A program made the position numbers and the translations under genes. From an uncultured Butyrivibrio sp. (GTDB taxonomy: Bacteria; Bacillota; Clostridia; Lachnospirales; Lachnospiraceae): DNA of 23,478 nucleotides. The notes beneath the pieces are model-generated. The model was given only the letters and a program-made list of their open reading frames with translations, was not told where the DNA came from and made no database searches. The stretch is taken from NCBI RefSeq assembly GCF_947169445.1, contig NZ_CAMVPU010000056.1:1-23478 (forward strand), given 5' to 3'. The first letter of the stretch is position 1. Every line of letters begins with the position of its first letter. Below, one piece after another: positions 1 to 8,483 of this stretch.

Positions 1-1
1 G

Positions 2-1291
2 ATAAAACCAAATCTATTGCAGCTCCATAGCAGCTATGTTTTGTCTGATCCCAAAGGAACTCTTTTGGGGGAAGTTGGAAATGTCTTTCTTAAAGCCGGA
101 TACAGGATAAAGATATTCAACACCATCAATTTCAAGAAGAGCATGAGATACAATCCTTTTGAGTATATCCACTCGGAGACTGATATACTGAAGCTTGTCA
201 CTACACTTATGGCAAACACCAAAGGGGAAGGCACTCCCGGAGATCCTTTCTGGGAAAAGGCTGAGAAACTCCTTTATACAGCGCTTATCGGTCTGATCTA
301 TTATGAGGCTCCGGAGGAAGAGAGGAACTTCAATACTCTTGTTGAGATGATAAATTCCATGGAGATAAGGGAAGATGATGAATCTTTCAAAAATGCCGTG
401 GATATCCTGTTTGAGAGGCTTGAAAAAGAGAATCCCGACCACTTTGCAGTAAGGCAGTATGCAAAATTTAAGCTTGCTGCCGGCAAGACAAGCAAAAGTA
501 TTTTGGTCAGCTGTGGTGCGAGATTAGCGCCATTTGATATCCCGCAGGTGCGGGACATCATGTCATATGATGAACTGGAGCTTGATAAGTTGGGAGATAA
601 GAAGACAATTCTTTTCCTCATAATGTCAGATAATGACCCGACATTTAACTTCCTGTTGGCAATGATCTACTCGCAGATGTTCAATATCCTCTGCGAAAAG
701 GCAGATGATTTCTATGGTGGAAGACTTCCTGTCCATGTAAGATGCCTTATTGATGAGGCGGCCAATGTCGGACAGATCCCTAACCTGGAAAAACTCATGG
801 CAACAATCCGAAGTCGTGAGATATCTGCAGCTCTTGTTCTGCAGGCAAAGTCACAGCTTAAGGCAATCTATAAGGATAATGCAGAGACAATCTGCGCCAA
901 CTGTGATTCACAGATATTCCTTGGTGGTACGGAGCAGTCCACTCTTAAGGACCTGAATGCCACTTTGGGCAAAGAAACCATTGATATGTATAACACCGGG
1001 GAATCTAGAGGTTCACAGCAGAGTTACAGCATGAACTACCAGAAGCTTGGACATGACCTTATGAGTGTGGATGAGCTGGCAGTCATGGATGGCAGCAAGT
1101 GTATTGTACAGGTAAGGGGCGTAAGACCTTTCCTGTCAGATAAGTACGATCTTACGCAGCATCCTAACTACAAATACACAGCGGATGCAGATAAAAAGAA
1201 TTGGTTTGATGTGGAGAAGTTCTTGAATCATGAACTGAAGCTCAGACCGGATGACGAGTATGAAGTCATCGAAGTAACAGAAGAAGATTAA
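2..1291 (+). CDS. Type IV coupling protein, VirD4/TraG family (5' truncated by window edge)
   Basis: This is the conjugative coupling ATPase, a membrane-associated hexamer that brings the relaxase-DNA complex to the type IV secretion channel and powers DNA export. The open frame runs in from the left edge, so the true start, the N-terminal membrane segments and the Walker A loop lie outside. Counting from the first complete codon, the family motif SDPKG is at residues 15-19, just after where Walker A should be. The Walker B region LIDEAANVGQIP is near residues 249-260, followed by a RSREI stretch, a Q-rich helix and FLGG, all typical of VirD4/TraG proteins of Firmicute ICEs. The C-terminal tail is acidic. 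A hairpin follows the stop directly. The internal TTG at 17 is not a credible start because the reading frame continues upstream with family-like sequence. Confidence 0.93.
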   Translation: MKPNLLQLHSSYVLSDPKGTLLGEVGNVFLKAGYRIKIFNTINFKKSMRYNPFEYIHSETDILKLVTTLMANTKGEGTPGDPFWEKAEKLLYTALIGLIYYEAPEEERNFNTLVEMINSMEIREDDESFKNAVDILFERLEKENPDHFAVRQYAKFKLAAGKTSKSILVSCGARLAPFDIPQVRDIMSYDELELDKLGDKKTILFLIMSDNDPTFNFLLAMIYSQMFNILCEKADDFYGGRLPVHVRCLIDEAANVGQIPNLEKLMATIRSREISAALVLQAKSQLKAIYKDNAETICANCDSQIFLGGTEQSTLKDLNATLGKETIDMYNTGESRGSQQSYSMNYQKLGHDLMSVDELAVMDGSKCIVQVRGVRPFLSDKYDLTQHPNYKYTADADKKNWFDVEKFLNHELKLRPDDEYEVIEVTEED

Positions 1292-1337
1292 AGCCTATTA
1301 CTGTGTCGATAAAGGGCATGGTTCTAAAGGCTTTTTT
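1290..1337 (+). terminator. Terminator-like hairpin after the coupling protein gene
   Basis: AAAGCCT at 1290-1296 pairs perfectly with AGGCTTT at 1328-1334, and six T's run from 1332 to 1337. The arm begins inside the stop codon of the coupling protein gene. The loop is long (31 nt), which weakens the call, but the position and T-run suit an intrinsic terminator separating the coupling protein transcript from the Maff2 transcript. Confidence 0.5.
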
Positions 1338-1568
1338 CTTATATATGCGGCCACATACCGGAAGTCAGTCGACGGGCTTTCGGAAAGCAACTATCAACCG
1401 GCATCCAAAAGGAGGATGTCGCTAACCAACAAAAAATATTGGAAGGAGAGGATCCTGCCGCAGACGTATCAAGCGACAAAATAGCGACATAACCCATCTA
1501 GGGTATATAATGATTCGTTATAAGTCGCTTATCTACTGCGTTTGCGGCTTTGGGATTCAAAATGAATT
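1338..1568 (+). promoter_or_regulatory. Intergenic regulatory region upstream of the Maff2 gene
   Basis: No convincing gene is seen. The stretch holds a compact hairpin (GCTTTCGGAAAGC, 1376-1388), an AGGAGG at 1410-1415 touching an ATG at 1416 that opens only 22 codons, and a second purine-rich AAGGAGAGG at 1443-1451 with no start at a useful distance. A TATAAT at 1506-1511 is a good -10 element. The GCGACA at 1484-1489, 16 bases upstream, is a poor match to a -35 box. The promoter for the Maff2-to-relaxase block most likely lies here, inside a nested inverted repeat. Confidence 0.4.
1471..1530. repeat. Nested inverted repeat around a TATAAT box
   Basis: AAGCGAC (1471-1477) is the exact reverse complement of GTCGCTT (1524-1530). 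Inside it, AGCGACATAAC (1483-1493) pairs with GTTAT (1517-1521) and GTCGCT (1524-1529) with a two-base bulge, and ACCC (1492-1495) pairs with GGGT (1501-1504). The left arm is duplicated (GCGACA at 1473-1478 and 1484-1489), so the single right arm can pair with either copy. The TATAAT at 1506-1511 is enclosed. This suits an operator, a cruciform or an RNA leader fold. The family is not recognised. Confidence 0.6.
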
Positions 1569-1781
1569 ATGGCATTTTTTAACTCAGCAGTAGGAACATT
1601 ACAGACAGTAGTAATCGCCCTTGGCGCAGGCCTTGGAGTATGGGGAATCATCAACCTTCTTGAGGGGTATGGCAATGACAACCCAGGTGCTAAGAGCCAG
1701 GGAATGAAGCAGCTAATGGCTGGAGGTGGTGTTGCTTTAATCGGAACAACACTCATTCCTCTTCTCTCAGGTCTTTTCTGA
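1569..1781 (+). CDS. Maff2-family small membrane protein (likely pilin-like transfer subunit)
   Basis: The product has 70 residues with two hydrophobic, glycine-rich segments (about residues 8-31 and 48-69) separated by a short polar loop rich in G, N and K. Size, order and wording (LGAGLGVWGIINLLEGYG) match Maff2 proteins, which sit at this exact place in Tn1549-type ICEs. The family has no proven function. Its size, two membrane helices and position before the TrbL/VirB6-like gene suggest a VirB2/TrbC-like pilin or channel subunit, which is inference. The ribosome binding site is weak (GGGA about 13 bases upstream). The nearby ATG at 1562 is out of frame. A hairpin terminator follows the stop, so this gene may be transcribed in excess over the rest. 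Confidence 0.85.
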   Translation: MAFFNSAVGTLQTVVIALGAGLGVWGIINLLEGYGNDNPGAKSQGMKQLMAGGGVALIGTTLIPLLSGLF

Positions 1782-1822
1782 TCTGTCAGAAGAAAAATAA
1801 AAACTGAATATGGTACTCATAA

Positions 1823-1858
1823 GGGGCTGGTGTGGTAAAAACCATGACCAGCTCTTTT
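1823..1858 (+). terminator. Intergenic hairpin with T-run between Maff2 and TrbL-like genes
   Basis: GGGCTGGT (1824-1831) pairs with ACCAGCTC (1847-1854) with one G-T pair. Above a small internal bulge, TGGT (1833-1836) pairs with ACCA (1841-1844) around an AAAA loop. TTTT follows at 1855-1858. It looks like a partial intrinsic terminator that would let Maff2 be expressed more strongly than the downstream channel genes. Confidence 0.6.
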
Positions 1859-1890
1859 AACAACAACGAAACAAGAACAGGAGACACAGA

Positions 1891-2757
1891 TTGGAGAGAT
1901 TATTTGAACAGATTGAGGAGCACTTAAAAGAGCTGATAATCCCTTATCTCATGAGCTGTCTGAGCAGCATGTTTAACTGTGTAAATGATCAGGTGGGTGT
2001 TATTGCATCAGATGTGGCAAGGACGCCGTCGGCTTTTTCTCCGTCAGTCTTTAACATGATCAAAAACATATCCGATACTGTCATAATGCCAATTGCCGGC
2101 ATAGTCCTGACTTTTGTGGCCTGTTATGAACTGATACAGCTGATAATCAGCTACAACAACCTTGCGAACTTTGAGACCTGGTTCATCTTCAAGTGGATAC
2201 TAAAGACAACTGTTGCAGTTGAGCTTATTACGCATACATTTGATTTCACTATGGCAGTGTTTGATGTAGCCCAGCACGTTATAACAAGCGCAGGGGGAAT
2301 CATCAGTGCTTCGACAGCTATTGATGCATCAGCACTGGCGGCCATGGAATCAACAATAAGGGCTATGGATATCTGGAGCATATTTGCTCTGTTTTTCCAG
2401 GTTTCGATAATCATGATCCTGACACAGCTTGCATCAAAGCTCATTTTTGTAATCATCATGGTCCGTATGATAGAGATCTATATGTATGTTTCCATGGCTC
2501 CAATACCATTTTCAACTTTTGGCAGCAAAGAACATGGAATAATAGGAATCCATTTTGTTAAGAGCCTGTTTGCTCTTGGATTCCAGGGATTTCTCATCAT
2601 GATATGCGTTGGCATCTATGCAATGCTGATCTCAACGATTTCATATTCATCAGATATAGTCGGTTCGCTCTGGACTGTACTTGGATATACATTCCTTCTT
2701 GGATTGTCATTGTTCAAGACAAGCACAGTGAGCAAGGCTATTCTGAACGCAATGTAA
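1891..2757 (+). CDS. TrbL/VirB6-like multi-pass conjugal transfer membrane protein
   Basis: The product has 288 residues and is strongly hydrophobic, with about five to six membrane segments (roughly residues 64-85, 96-117, 158-195 as one or two, 217-245 and 252-275). This matches the TrbL/VirB6-type inner-membrane channel protein at this place in Tn1549-like ICEs. It should form part of the translocation pore in the cytoplasmic membrane with PrgI and VirB4. The start is a TTG, chosen because AGGAG (1879-1883) lies 7 bases upstream and no suitable ATG exists nearby. It is followed 12 bases later by the PrgI gene with its own strong ribosome binding site. No single catalytic motif is expected, so the family call rests on topology and context. 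Confidence 0.85.
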   Translation: MERLFEQIEEHLKELIIPYLMSCLSSMFNCVNDQVGVIASDVARTPSAFSPSVFNMIKNISDTVIMPIAGIVLTFVACYELIQLIISYNNLANFETWFIFKWILKTTVAVELITHTFDFTMAVFDVAQHVITSAGGIISASTAIDASALAAMESTIRAMDIWSIFALFFQVSIIMILTQLASKLIFVIIMVRMIEIYMYVSMAPIPFSTFGSKEHGIIGIHFVKSLFALGFQGFLIMICVGIYAMLISTISYSSDIVGSLWTVLGYTFLLGLSLFKTSTVSKAILNAM

Positions 2758-2769
2758 CAGGAGGATTAT

Positions 2770-3153
2770 ATGGCAGCTTCGTACATCAGTGTCCCCAGGG
2801 ACTTAACAAAGGTCAAAAGCAAGATACTTTTCAACTTAACCAAAAGACAGCTCATATGCTTTGGAGTGGCGGCGCTTATAGGAGTGCCGTCATTTTTCCT
2901 TATAAAGAGCGTGGCTACGGTAAATGTGGCAGTTATGGGAATGATGGTCATTATGATGCCGATATTCTTTTTTGCCATGTATGAAAAGAACGGAAGACCT
3001 TTGGAAGTGTACCTTGGGCATTTTATTGAGGCTATTTTCATAAGGCCTAAGAAAAGACCGTACAAAACGGATAACTATTATGCAGCCCTGATGAGACAGG
3101 CGGCTGCAGAGAAGGAGGTGGAAAAGATTGTTCGTTCTTCCACTGAAAAATAA
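2770..3153 (+). CDS. PrgI-family conjugal transfer membrane protein
   Basis: The product has 127 residues. The opening YISVPRDLTKVKSKI and the following KRQLICFG are hallmark PrgI-family sequence, and two membrane helices come next (about residues 32-50 and 55-75). PrgI proteins are the Gram-positive counterparts of VirB3 and work with the VirB4 ATPase in the mating channel. The ribosome binding site AGGAGG just upstream supports the ATG at 2770. The 3' end overlaps the VirB4 gene by 26 bases in another frame, so the two are translationally coupled. The C-terminal tail is charged (KEVEKIVRSSTEK). Confidence 0.9.
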   Translation: MAASYISVPRDLTKVKSKILFNLTKRQLICFGVAALIGVPSFFLIKSVATVNVAVMGMMVIMMPIFFFAMYEKNGRPLEVYLGHFIEAIFIRPKKRPYKTDNYYAALMRQAAAEKEVEKIVRSSTEK

Positions 3154-5578
3154 GAACACAAGAGAGTTTGATATGCCGGAAGGCCTGTCAAAGCGAGAAC
3201 AGAAAGAAATAAAACAGATCATTAAGAATGCTCAGAAGAATGATGGAACTCCGAGGACTGCACAGCAGACGATTCCTTTTGAGAGGATGTTCCCTGATGG
3301 TATCTGCAGAGTCGGAGTAGATTATTACACCAAGACGATACAGTTCCAGGATATCAACTACCAGCTGGCACAGCAGGAGGACAAGAAGGAGATATTTGAG
3401 GAGTGGTGCAGCTTCCTTAATTTCTTTGACAGCTCAGTTCATTTCGAGCTTTCCTTCATGAACTTTGCTACGGAAGTAGGAGATTTTGAGAAAAAGATAA
3501 AGATCCAGCATCAGGATGACAGATTTAATGATGTCCGTGATGAGTATTCGGGAGTGCTTCTGAAAAACATGGAAGCCGGCAATAATGGTCTTACCAAGAC
3601 AAAGTACATTACTTTTGGCATCCATGCTGATTCCATGAAGTCAGCAAAACCGCGTCTTGTGCACATCGAGATGGATCTTCTTAACAACTTCAAGACTCTT
3701 GGAGTTATAGCGCATGTTCTTAACGGATATGAAAGGCTAGAGCTCATGCACAAAGAGATGCATATGGGAGATACTTCAAAGTTCCATTTCAACTGGAAAT
3801 ATCTTGTAAAGACAGGGCTTTCAGTAAAGGACTTTGTTGCACCAAGCTCTTTCGAATTCCCTACAGGAAGATATTTCAAGATGGGGGATACATGGTGTGC
3901 TATGAGTTTTCTTTCCATCGATGCATCAGATATCAGCGACAGGATGCTTGCTGAGATTCTGGGTATGGAATCAAGTCAGATTGTGACAATGCATCTGTAT
4001 TCCGTAGATCAGAATGAAGCGATCAAAACAGTAAAACACACCATAACAGAACTGGACCGCAGTAAGATAGAAGAGCAGAAGAAGGCTGTAAGGGCAGGTT
4101 ATGACATGGATGTACTTCCTTCAGATCTTGTAACATATGGCAAGGATGCAAAAGACCTTCTGAAGGAATTACAGCAGCAGAATGAGAGAATGTTTCTTTT
4201 GACTTTCCTCATCATGAATACCGGAAGGACAAAGGAAGAGCTTGATAATAATATTTTCCAGGCATCTTCAATAGCACAGAAACATTCATGTAACCTTGTG
4301 CGTCTGGACTTCCAGCAGGAGCAGGGATTTGTGAGCTCACTGCCACTTGCATATAACGAAGTGGATATTCAGAGGGGCATGACCACAAGCTCTACTGCGA
4401 TATTTGTGCCATTCACAACTCAGGAGCTGTTCCAGGATCATAGGGGAGCACTTTATTATGGTCTTAATGCTCTTTCAAACAACCTTATCATGGTTGACAG
4501 AAAACTGCTTAAGAACCCTAACGGCCTTATACTTGGTACTCCCGGCTCCGGTAAGTCATTTGCTGCAAAGAGGGAAATAGCCAATGCATTCATGGTAACA
4601 GATGATGATATCATTATCTGCGATCCGGAAAATGAGTATCGTGCAATGGTCGAATATCTTGGAGGTCAGGTAATCCGCATCAGTCCTACATCAGACCAGT
4701 ACGTGAATCCAATGGATATCAACATGAACTATTCTGATGATGATAACCCGGTCATGTTGAAGGTGGATTTTATCCTGTCATTATGTGAGCTTATCCTTGG
4801 TTCAAGGGATGGACTTAAGCCTGCAGAGAGGACCGTCATCGACAGATGTACAAGGATGATCTACAGAAAGTATCTTGAGGATCCGAGACCGGAGAACATT
4901 CCTATTTTGGAAGACCTCTATAATGAGCTTCTTAAGCAGGAAGAACCGGAAGCAAAATTCGTAGCAACTGCGCTTGAAATCTATGTTTCAGGTTCCCTGA
5001 ATGTGTTCAATCATCGCACCAATGTTGATATTAACAACAGAATAGTCTGCTTTGATATCAAGGACCTGGGCAAGCAGCTTAAGAAGATCGGCATGCTTAT
5101 CGTAGAAGATGCAGTATGGGGCAGAGTTTCTGCAAACAGAGAACTCGGAAAGAGCACAAGATATTATATTGATGAGCTTCATCTGCTTCTTAGAGAAGAC
5201 CAGACTGCAGCTTATACAGTAGAGATCTGGAAGCGTTTCAGAAAATGGGGCGGTATGCCGACAGGCATAACCCAGAACATAAAGGATCTCTTAGCTTCCC
5301 GTGAGATTGAGAATATTTTTGAGAACTCTGATTTCATTCTCATGCTCAATCAGGCCGTGGGAGACAGGGCAATCCTGGCGAAGCAGCTCAACATAAGTCC
5401 ACATCAGCTTTCGTATGTTACACATTCGGGAGAAGGTGAAGGGCTTATTTTTTATGGCAATGTTATCCTGCCATTTGTAGACAGATTCCCGAAAGAGACC
5501 ATGCTGTATCAGGTTATCAACACAAAATTTATCGAAAAGAACACTAACCAGGCTGATGCAAACAAAGCGTCAGCCTGA
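3128..5578 (+). CDS. VirB4/TraE-type conjugation ATPase
   Basis: At 816 residues the length is normal for Gram-positive VirB4 proteins. The Walker A loop GTPGSGKS is at residues 470-477 and Walker B YYIDELHLLL at about 679-688. The C-terminal motor domain also shows the DPENEY and GMPTGITQN stretches typical of the family. The N-terminal half (about 30-440) is the membrane- and channel-contacting domain. It energises assembly of the mating channel and substrate transfer at the cytoplasmic membrane. The start is the TTG at 3128, 9 bases after AAGGAGG (3112-3118), inside the end of the PrgI gene. ATG 3173 is a weaker alternative because it lacks a good ribosome binding site. The gene is intact. 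Confidence 0.95.
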   Translation: MFVLPLKNKNTREFDMPEGLSKREQKEIKQIIKNAQKNDGTPRTAQQTIPFERMFPDGICRVGVDYYTKTIQFQDINYQLAQQEDKKEIFEEWCSFLNFFDSSVHFELSFMNFATEVGDFEKKIKIQHQDDRFNDVRDEYSGVLLKNMEAGNNGLTKTKYITFGIHADSMKSAKPRLVHIEMDLLNNFKTLGVIAHVLNGYERLELMHKEMHMGDTSKFHFNWKYLVKTGLSVKDFVAPSSFEFPTGRYFKMGDTWCAMSFLSIDASDISDRMLAEILGMESSQIVTMHLYSVDQNEAIKTVKHTITELDRSKIEEQKKAVRAGYDMDVLPSDLVTYGKDAKDLLKELQQQNERMFLLTFLIMNTGRTKEELDNNIFQASSIAQKHSCNLVRLDFQQEQGFVSSLPLAYNEVDIQRGMTTSSTAIFVPFTTQELFQDHRGALYYGLNALSNNLIMVDRKLLKNPNGLILGTPGSGKSFAAKREIANAFMVTDDDIIICDPENEYRAMVEYLGGQVIRISPTSDQYVNPMDINMNYSDDDNPVMLKVDFILSLCELILGSRDGLKPAERTVIDRCTRMIYRKYLEDPRPENIPILEDLYNELLKQEEPEAKFVATALEIYVSGSLNVFNHRTNVDINNRIVCFDIKDLGKQLKKIGMLIVEDAVWGRVSANRELGKSTRYYIDELHLLLREDQTAAYTVEIWKRFRKWGGMPTGITQNIKDLLASREIENIFENSDFILMLNQAVGDRAILAKQLNISPHQLSYVTHSGEGEGLIFYGNVILPFVDRFPKETMLYQVINTKFIEKNTNQADANKASA

Positions 5579-5601
5579 GCTGTTTTATGGGGAGATGAGT
5601 G

Positions 5602-7356
5602 ATGGATGAAAGCTTATTCACAAGGGATAATTCCAAGAATAAGGGGGCAACCCAAAGAGAGAGGACACATGCTGATAAGCTCCGTAATAAGGAATCAGCG
5701 CAGAAGTATTATGGCGAAAAGTTCAGACAGGAGCGTTCAAAGAATAATACTGAAAGAAAAACTTCTGAGGATATCCGCCATGAGAAAGTAAAAAAGCAGA
5801 CTGCAAATGCTGAGAAGGTAAGAAAGCAGAAGGATTCAGCTAAGAAAGCAGAACAGAAGGCAGCAAGGGAGAGAACAAAAGCTGGGATTTCAGAGACTGC
5901 AAGGAGAGTTGGTGCTGTAGCTTCTTTTGCCAGTGATATTTCCGGAGCCAACAGTGAGGATCAGAACAAGGACGAGAGCAGTGTTGCGGAGGAAGCATTT
6001 GAAGCTGGTGGCTATGTGGCCAGTGGTGCAGTCAGTCATGTTACAAGCAAAGTGAAAAACAGCAAGTACAGCAACAAACTCCATCAGGGCAAGGATGCTG
6101 AAGGTGCCGCGGAAAAAGCTGCCAAGGAAAAGATGAAAAAGGAAATGCAGAGGAAAGCTGCTGCGAAGAATGCCAAGGCTGCGGAGAATACCGGAAAGAT
6201 AGGACGGAAGATCACAGATAAAGCAGAGGATATGGTAGGGATTCTCGCTGAGAAGATACAGGAATTTGTAAAAGACAACCCTGTGATTTCCCTTATCATT
6301 GTAGCCATTCTTATCCTTGTTTTGGTATTCTCCGGAATGATGAACTCATGCTCAGCACTTGGAGCCGGGGGTGGCAATATCACTGTAGCAACATCTTTTA
6401 CAGCTAAAGACGAAGACATTCTTGCGGTTGAAGATGATTACAAGGAACTGGAAGAAGGTCTTATGGATGAGGTCGATGAGATAGCTGAGGATCATGCTGA
6501 CTATGACGAGATAAACTACCATCTTGATGAGGTTGGCCACAATCCATACCAGCTTGCAGCAATACTTACAGTTATCTTCGAGTCTTATACGAGGGATGAA
6601 GTACAGGCAAAACTGCAGGAAATCTTTAATCTTCAGTATGAAGTTTCTTATGAGGAAACAGTAGAGACAAGGGAAAGAGAAGTTGAAGACACCAGATGGG
6701 TTGAGGACGATTCCTATGCTGATGGCGGTTACTGGGAAGATTACACCTACACCGAAGAATATGAGTATTACATCTGCGACATTTACCTTGTAAATCATGG
6801 TCTTGACCATGTGGTTGAAGAACTTGGATTTACTGATGACGAGATGGCAAGGTACGAGGTACTTCTTGAGACATTTGGAAATAAGAAATATCTCTTTGGT
6901 GAGGATGATATCTATGGCATTCCAGGCCCCAGACCCGGAGATTATGACGACTACCATGTTCCGGGAGAATATCTTACTGATGAAGAATTTGCCCGTATGC
7001 TCCATGAAGCTGAAAGATATCTTGGCGTTCCATATGTGTGGGGCGGATATGATCCTGAAGGCTTTGACTGCTCGGGATTTGTAAGCTACGTGATAAATCA
7101 CTGTGGCAATGGATGGAATGTAGGAAGGCAGACAGCTAACGGACTAAGGGCGATAACAAGTAATGTTCCTGCATCAGAAGCTAAGCCCGGAGATCTTGTC
7201 TTTTTCCAGGGAACTTATGATACTCCAGGGGCGAGTCATGTAGGCATATATGTCGGTAACGGAATGATGATACATGCCGGAAATCCGGTCCACTATTCAT
7301 CAATCAATACACCATATTGGCAGAGCCATTATTTAGGATTTGGCCGCATGCCATAA
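5602..7356 (+). CDS. Membrane-anchored NlpC/P60 cell-wall hydrolase (CD1108-like mobile element protein)
   Basis: The product has 584 residues in three parts. A long basic, Lys/Ala/Glu-rich cytoplasmic region (about 1-225) precedes one membrane helix (about 227-250). An acidic, Tyr-rich outer region follows, and a C-terminal NlpC/P60 peptidase comes last, with catalytic Cys at residue 490 (FDCSGF), His at about 546 (SHVGIYVG) and a third polar His at about 558 (HAGN). Such proteins cut peptidoglycan cross-peptides so the mating channel can cross the wall. Unlike CwlT of Tn916, no lysozyme/SLT motif is evident, and the middle region matches the CD1108-type layout instead. ATG 5602 is preferred over GTG 5599 because GGGGAG (5589-5594) then sits 7 bases upstream. 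The gene starts 23 bases after VirB4. Confidence 0.9.
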   Translation: MDESLFTRDNSKNKGATQRERTHADKLRNKESAQKYYGEKFRQERSKNNTERKTSEDIRHEKVKKQTANAEKVRKQKDSAKKAEQKAARERTKAGISETARRVGAVASFASDISGANSEDQNKDESSVAEEAFEAGGYVASGAVSHVTSKVKNSKYSNKLHQGKDAEGAAEKAAKEKMKKEMQRKAAAKNAKAAENTGKIGRKITDKAEDMVGILAEKIQEFVKDNPVISLIIVAILILVLVFSGMMNSCSALGAGGGNITVATSFTAKDEDILAVEDDYKELEEGLMDEVDEIAEDHADYDEINYHLDEVGHNPYQLAAILTVIFESYTRDEVQAKLQEIFNLQYEVSYEETVETREREVEDTRWVEDDSYADGGYWEDYTYTEEYEYYICDIYLVNHGLDHVVEELGFTDDEMARYEVLLETFGNKKYLFGEDDIYGIPGPRPGDYDDYHVPGEYLTDEEFARMLHEAERYLGVPYVWGGYDPEGFDCSGFVSYVINHCGNGWNVGRQTANGLRAITSNVPASEAKPGDLVFFQGTYDTPGASHVGIYVGNGMMIHAGNPVHYSSINTPYWQSHYLGFGRMP

Positions 7357-7369
7357 ATACGGAGGGGAT

Positions 7370-7705
7370 ATGTTTGAGAAACTAAGAAAGTACAGGGCAG
7401 ACAGAGAAAGATATCTTAAAAAGATAGAAGAATTCCAGAAGAAAGTAGATGCCCTGGATGAAAATATCAGATCAGAAGAGGCGACAAGCATTGTCGGAGT
7501 CATAAATCTTTTGCAGATTACTCCGGAAAAGGCGGCTGAGAGGCTTGGATATATCGAAGAAGAGAGAAAGCCTGCACCTAAAAAGCTTGCTGAAAAGAAT
7601 TCGGATAAGAACTCTGACAAGAAGGAATCTATTGGCAGTGCCAACAACGCTGCAGAAAACAACGATTACAAGATTGAGGGGGATGTTTTAAATGAAGTTT
7701 TTTAA
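7370..7705 (+). CDS. DUF4315-family protein
   Basis: The product has 111 residues. The N-terminal half is a Lys/Glu-rich coiled coil (about 1-45), followed by a segment reading SIVGVINLLQITPEKAAERL. That helix-plus-ITPE pattern and the position between the NlpC/P60 and DUF4366 genes are typical of DUF4315 in Tn1549-type elements. Its role is unknown; it may be a small partner of the transfer channel. ATG 7370 follows GGAGGGG closely and fits the family's usual length, so upstream in-frame codons inside the hydrolase gene were not used. The tail is low-complexity (KNSDKNSDKK). The 3' end overlaps the next gene by 14 bases. Confidence 0.8.
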   Translation: MFEKLRKYRADRERYLKKIEEFQKKVDALDENIRSEEATSIVGVINLLQITPEKAAERLGYIEEERKPAPKKLAEKNSDKNSDKKESIGSANNAAENNDYKIEGDVLNEVF

Positions 7706-8483
7706 TTCTATAGCAGCCAGGGCAAAGTTCCTTGGTATGTCAGTGGCTCTATGTGGGTCACTTTTTTATTTGAATCCTGTTACAGCGGCTGCAGGCGGAT
7801 ATGACTGTACCTGTGAAACAAAGTGTACAGAAGACCATGTGGATGAGACCTGTAAGCTCTGCAAGAAGGACTATCGCAACTGTGAGGGCAAAGAGCCTGA
7901 GATTGAGGAAAAGTGGGGACCACTTACACCGGACGGAAACATGGAGCTCGTAGATGATTATGGCAGTCTTGAAGCTGGCGGCAAGCAGTTCATCACTGTT
8001 ATGACTAAGAACGGCAACTACTTTTACATCATCATTGACCGTGACGATGACGGTAACGAGAAAGTACACTTCCTTAACATGGTTGATGAATCAGATCTTT
8101 TGTCTTTGATGGATGAGGACCAGGTCAGTGAATATATTGCTGTAACAGGAAAGGGCAAGGTGGAGGAAAAGGTAGAAGAAAAGACTCCTGTAGTAACTCC
8201 TGAGCCAGAACCCGAACCTGTAAAGGAACCTGAACCGGAGCCTGAGCCTAAGAAGGATGTTAATGTGAACGGCATCATGGCGATTATATTGATCCTTGGA
8301 CTCGCAGGAGCTGGAGGATTTATGTATTACACATCAACTAAGAATTCCAAAAAGAAAAATACATTTCCGGATCCTGATGAGGATTATGAGGATGAGGATT
8401 ACCTGAAGAGTCTTGGAGAAGAGGATGAAGCTTCCTATGACGATACCAGAGATGAGAAATCCTATGACGAGGGGGATGAGTGA
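7692..8483 (+). CDS. DUF4366-family (CD1107-like) surface protein
   Basis: The product has 263 residues. A signal peptide covers about 1-33, ending near VTAAAGG. A short Cys-rich stretch (about 38-66, with CTCETKC and CKLCKKD) follows, which could bind metal or form disulphides. The core DUF4366 domain (about 70-155) has the typical FITVMTKNGNYFYIIID and VHFLNMV sequences. Next come a Pro-Glu repeat spacer (nucleotides about 8199-8250), a membrane helix (about 192-214) and an acidic tail. It should be anchored in the membrane with its core outside, near the NlpC/P60 hydrolase. DUF4366 proteins occur almost only in such conjugative elements. GAGGGGG upstream supports ATG 7692. Confidence 0.88.
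   Translation: MKFFNSIAARAKFLGMSVALCGSLFYLNPVTAAAGGYDCTCETKCTEDHVDETCKLCKKDYRNCEGKEPEIEEKWGPLTPDGNMELVDDYGSLEAGGKQFITVMTKNGNYFYIIIDRDDDGNEKVHFLNMVDESDLLSLMDEDQVSEYIAVTGKGKVEEKVEEKTPVVTPEPEPEPVKEPEPEPEPKKDVNVNGIMAIILILGLAGAGGFMYYTSTKNSKKKNTFPDPDEDYEDEDYLKSLGEEDEASYDDTRDEKSYDEGDE

Noticed and set aside
1416..1484. 22-codon frame after AGGAGG in the Maff2 upstream region
   Set aside because: The ribosome binding site touches the ATG with no spacing and the peptide resembles nothing; kept only as a note in the intergenic entry.
6352..7101. Long open frame (249 codons) on the minus strand
   Set aside because: It lies wholly inside the NlpC/P60 gene, has low-complexity hydrophobic sequence and no ribosome binding site; it is a shadow of the coding strand.
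8199..8250. Short tandem Pro-Glu coding repeats
   Set aside because: This is an ordinary wall- or membrane-spacer in the DUF4366 protein, not a separate repeat element.
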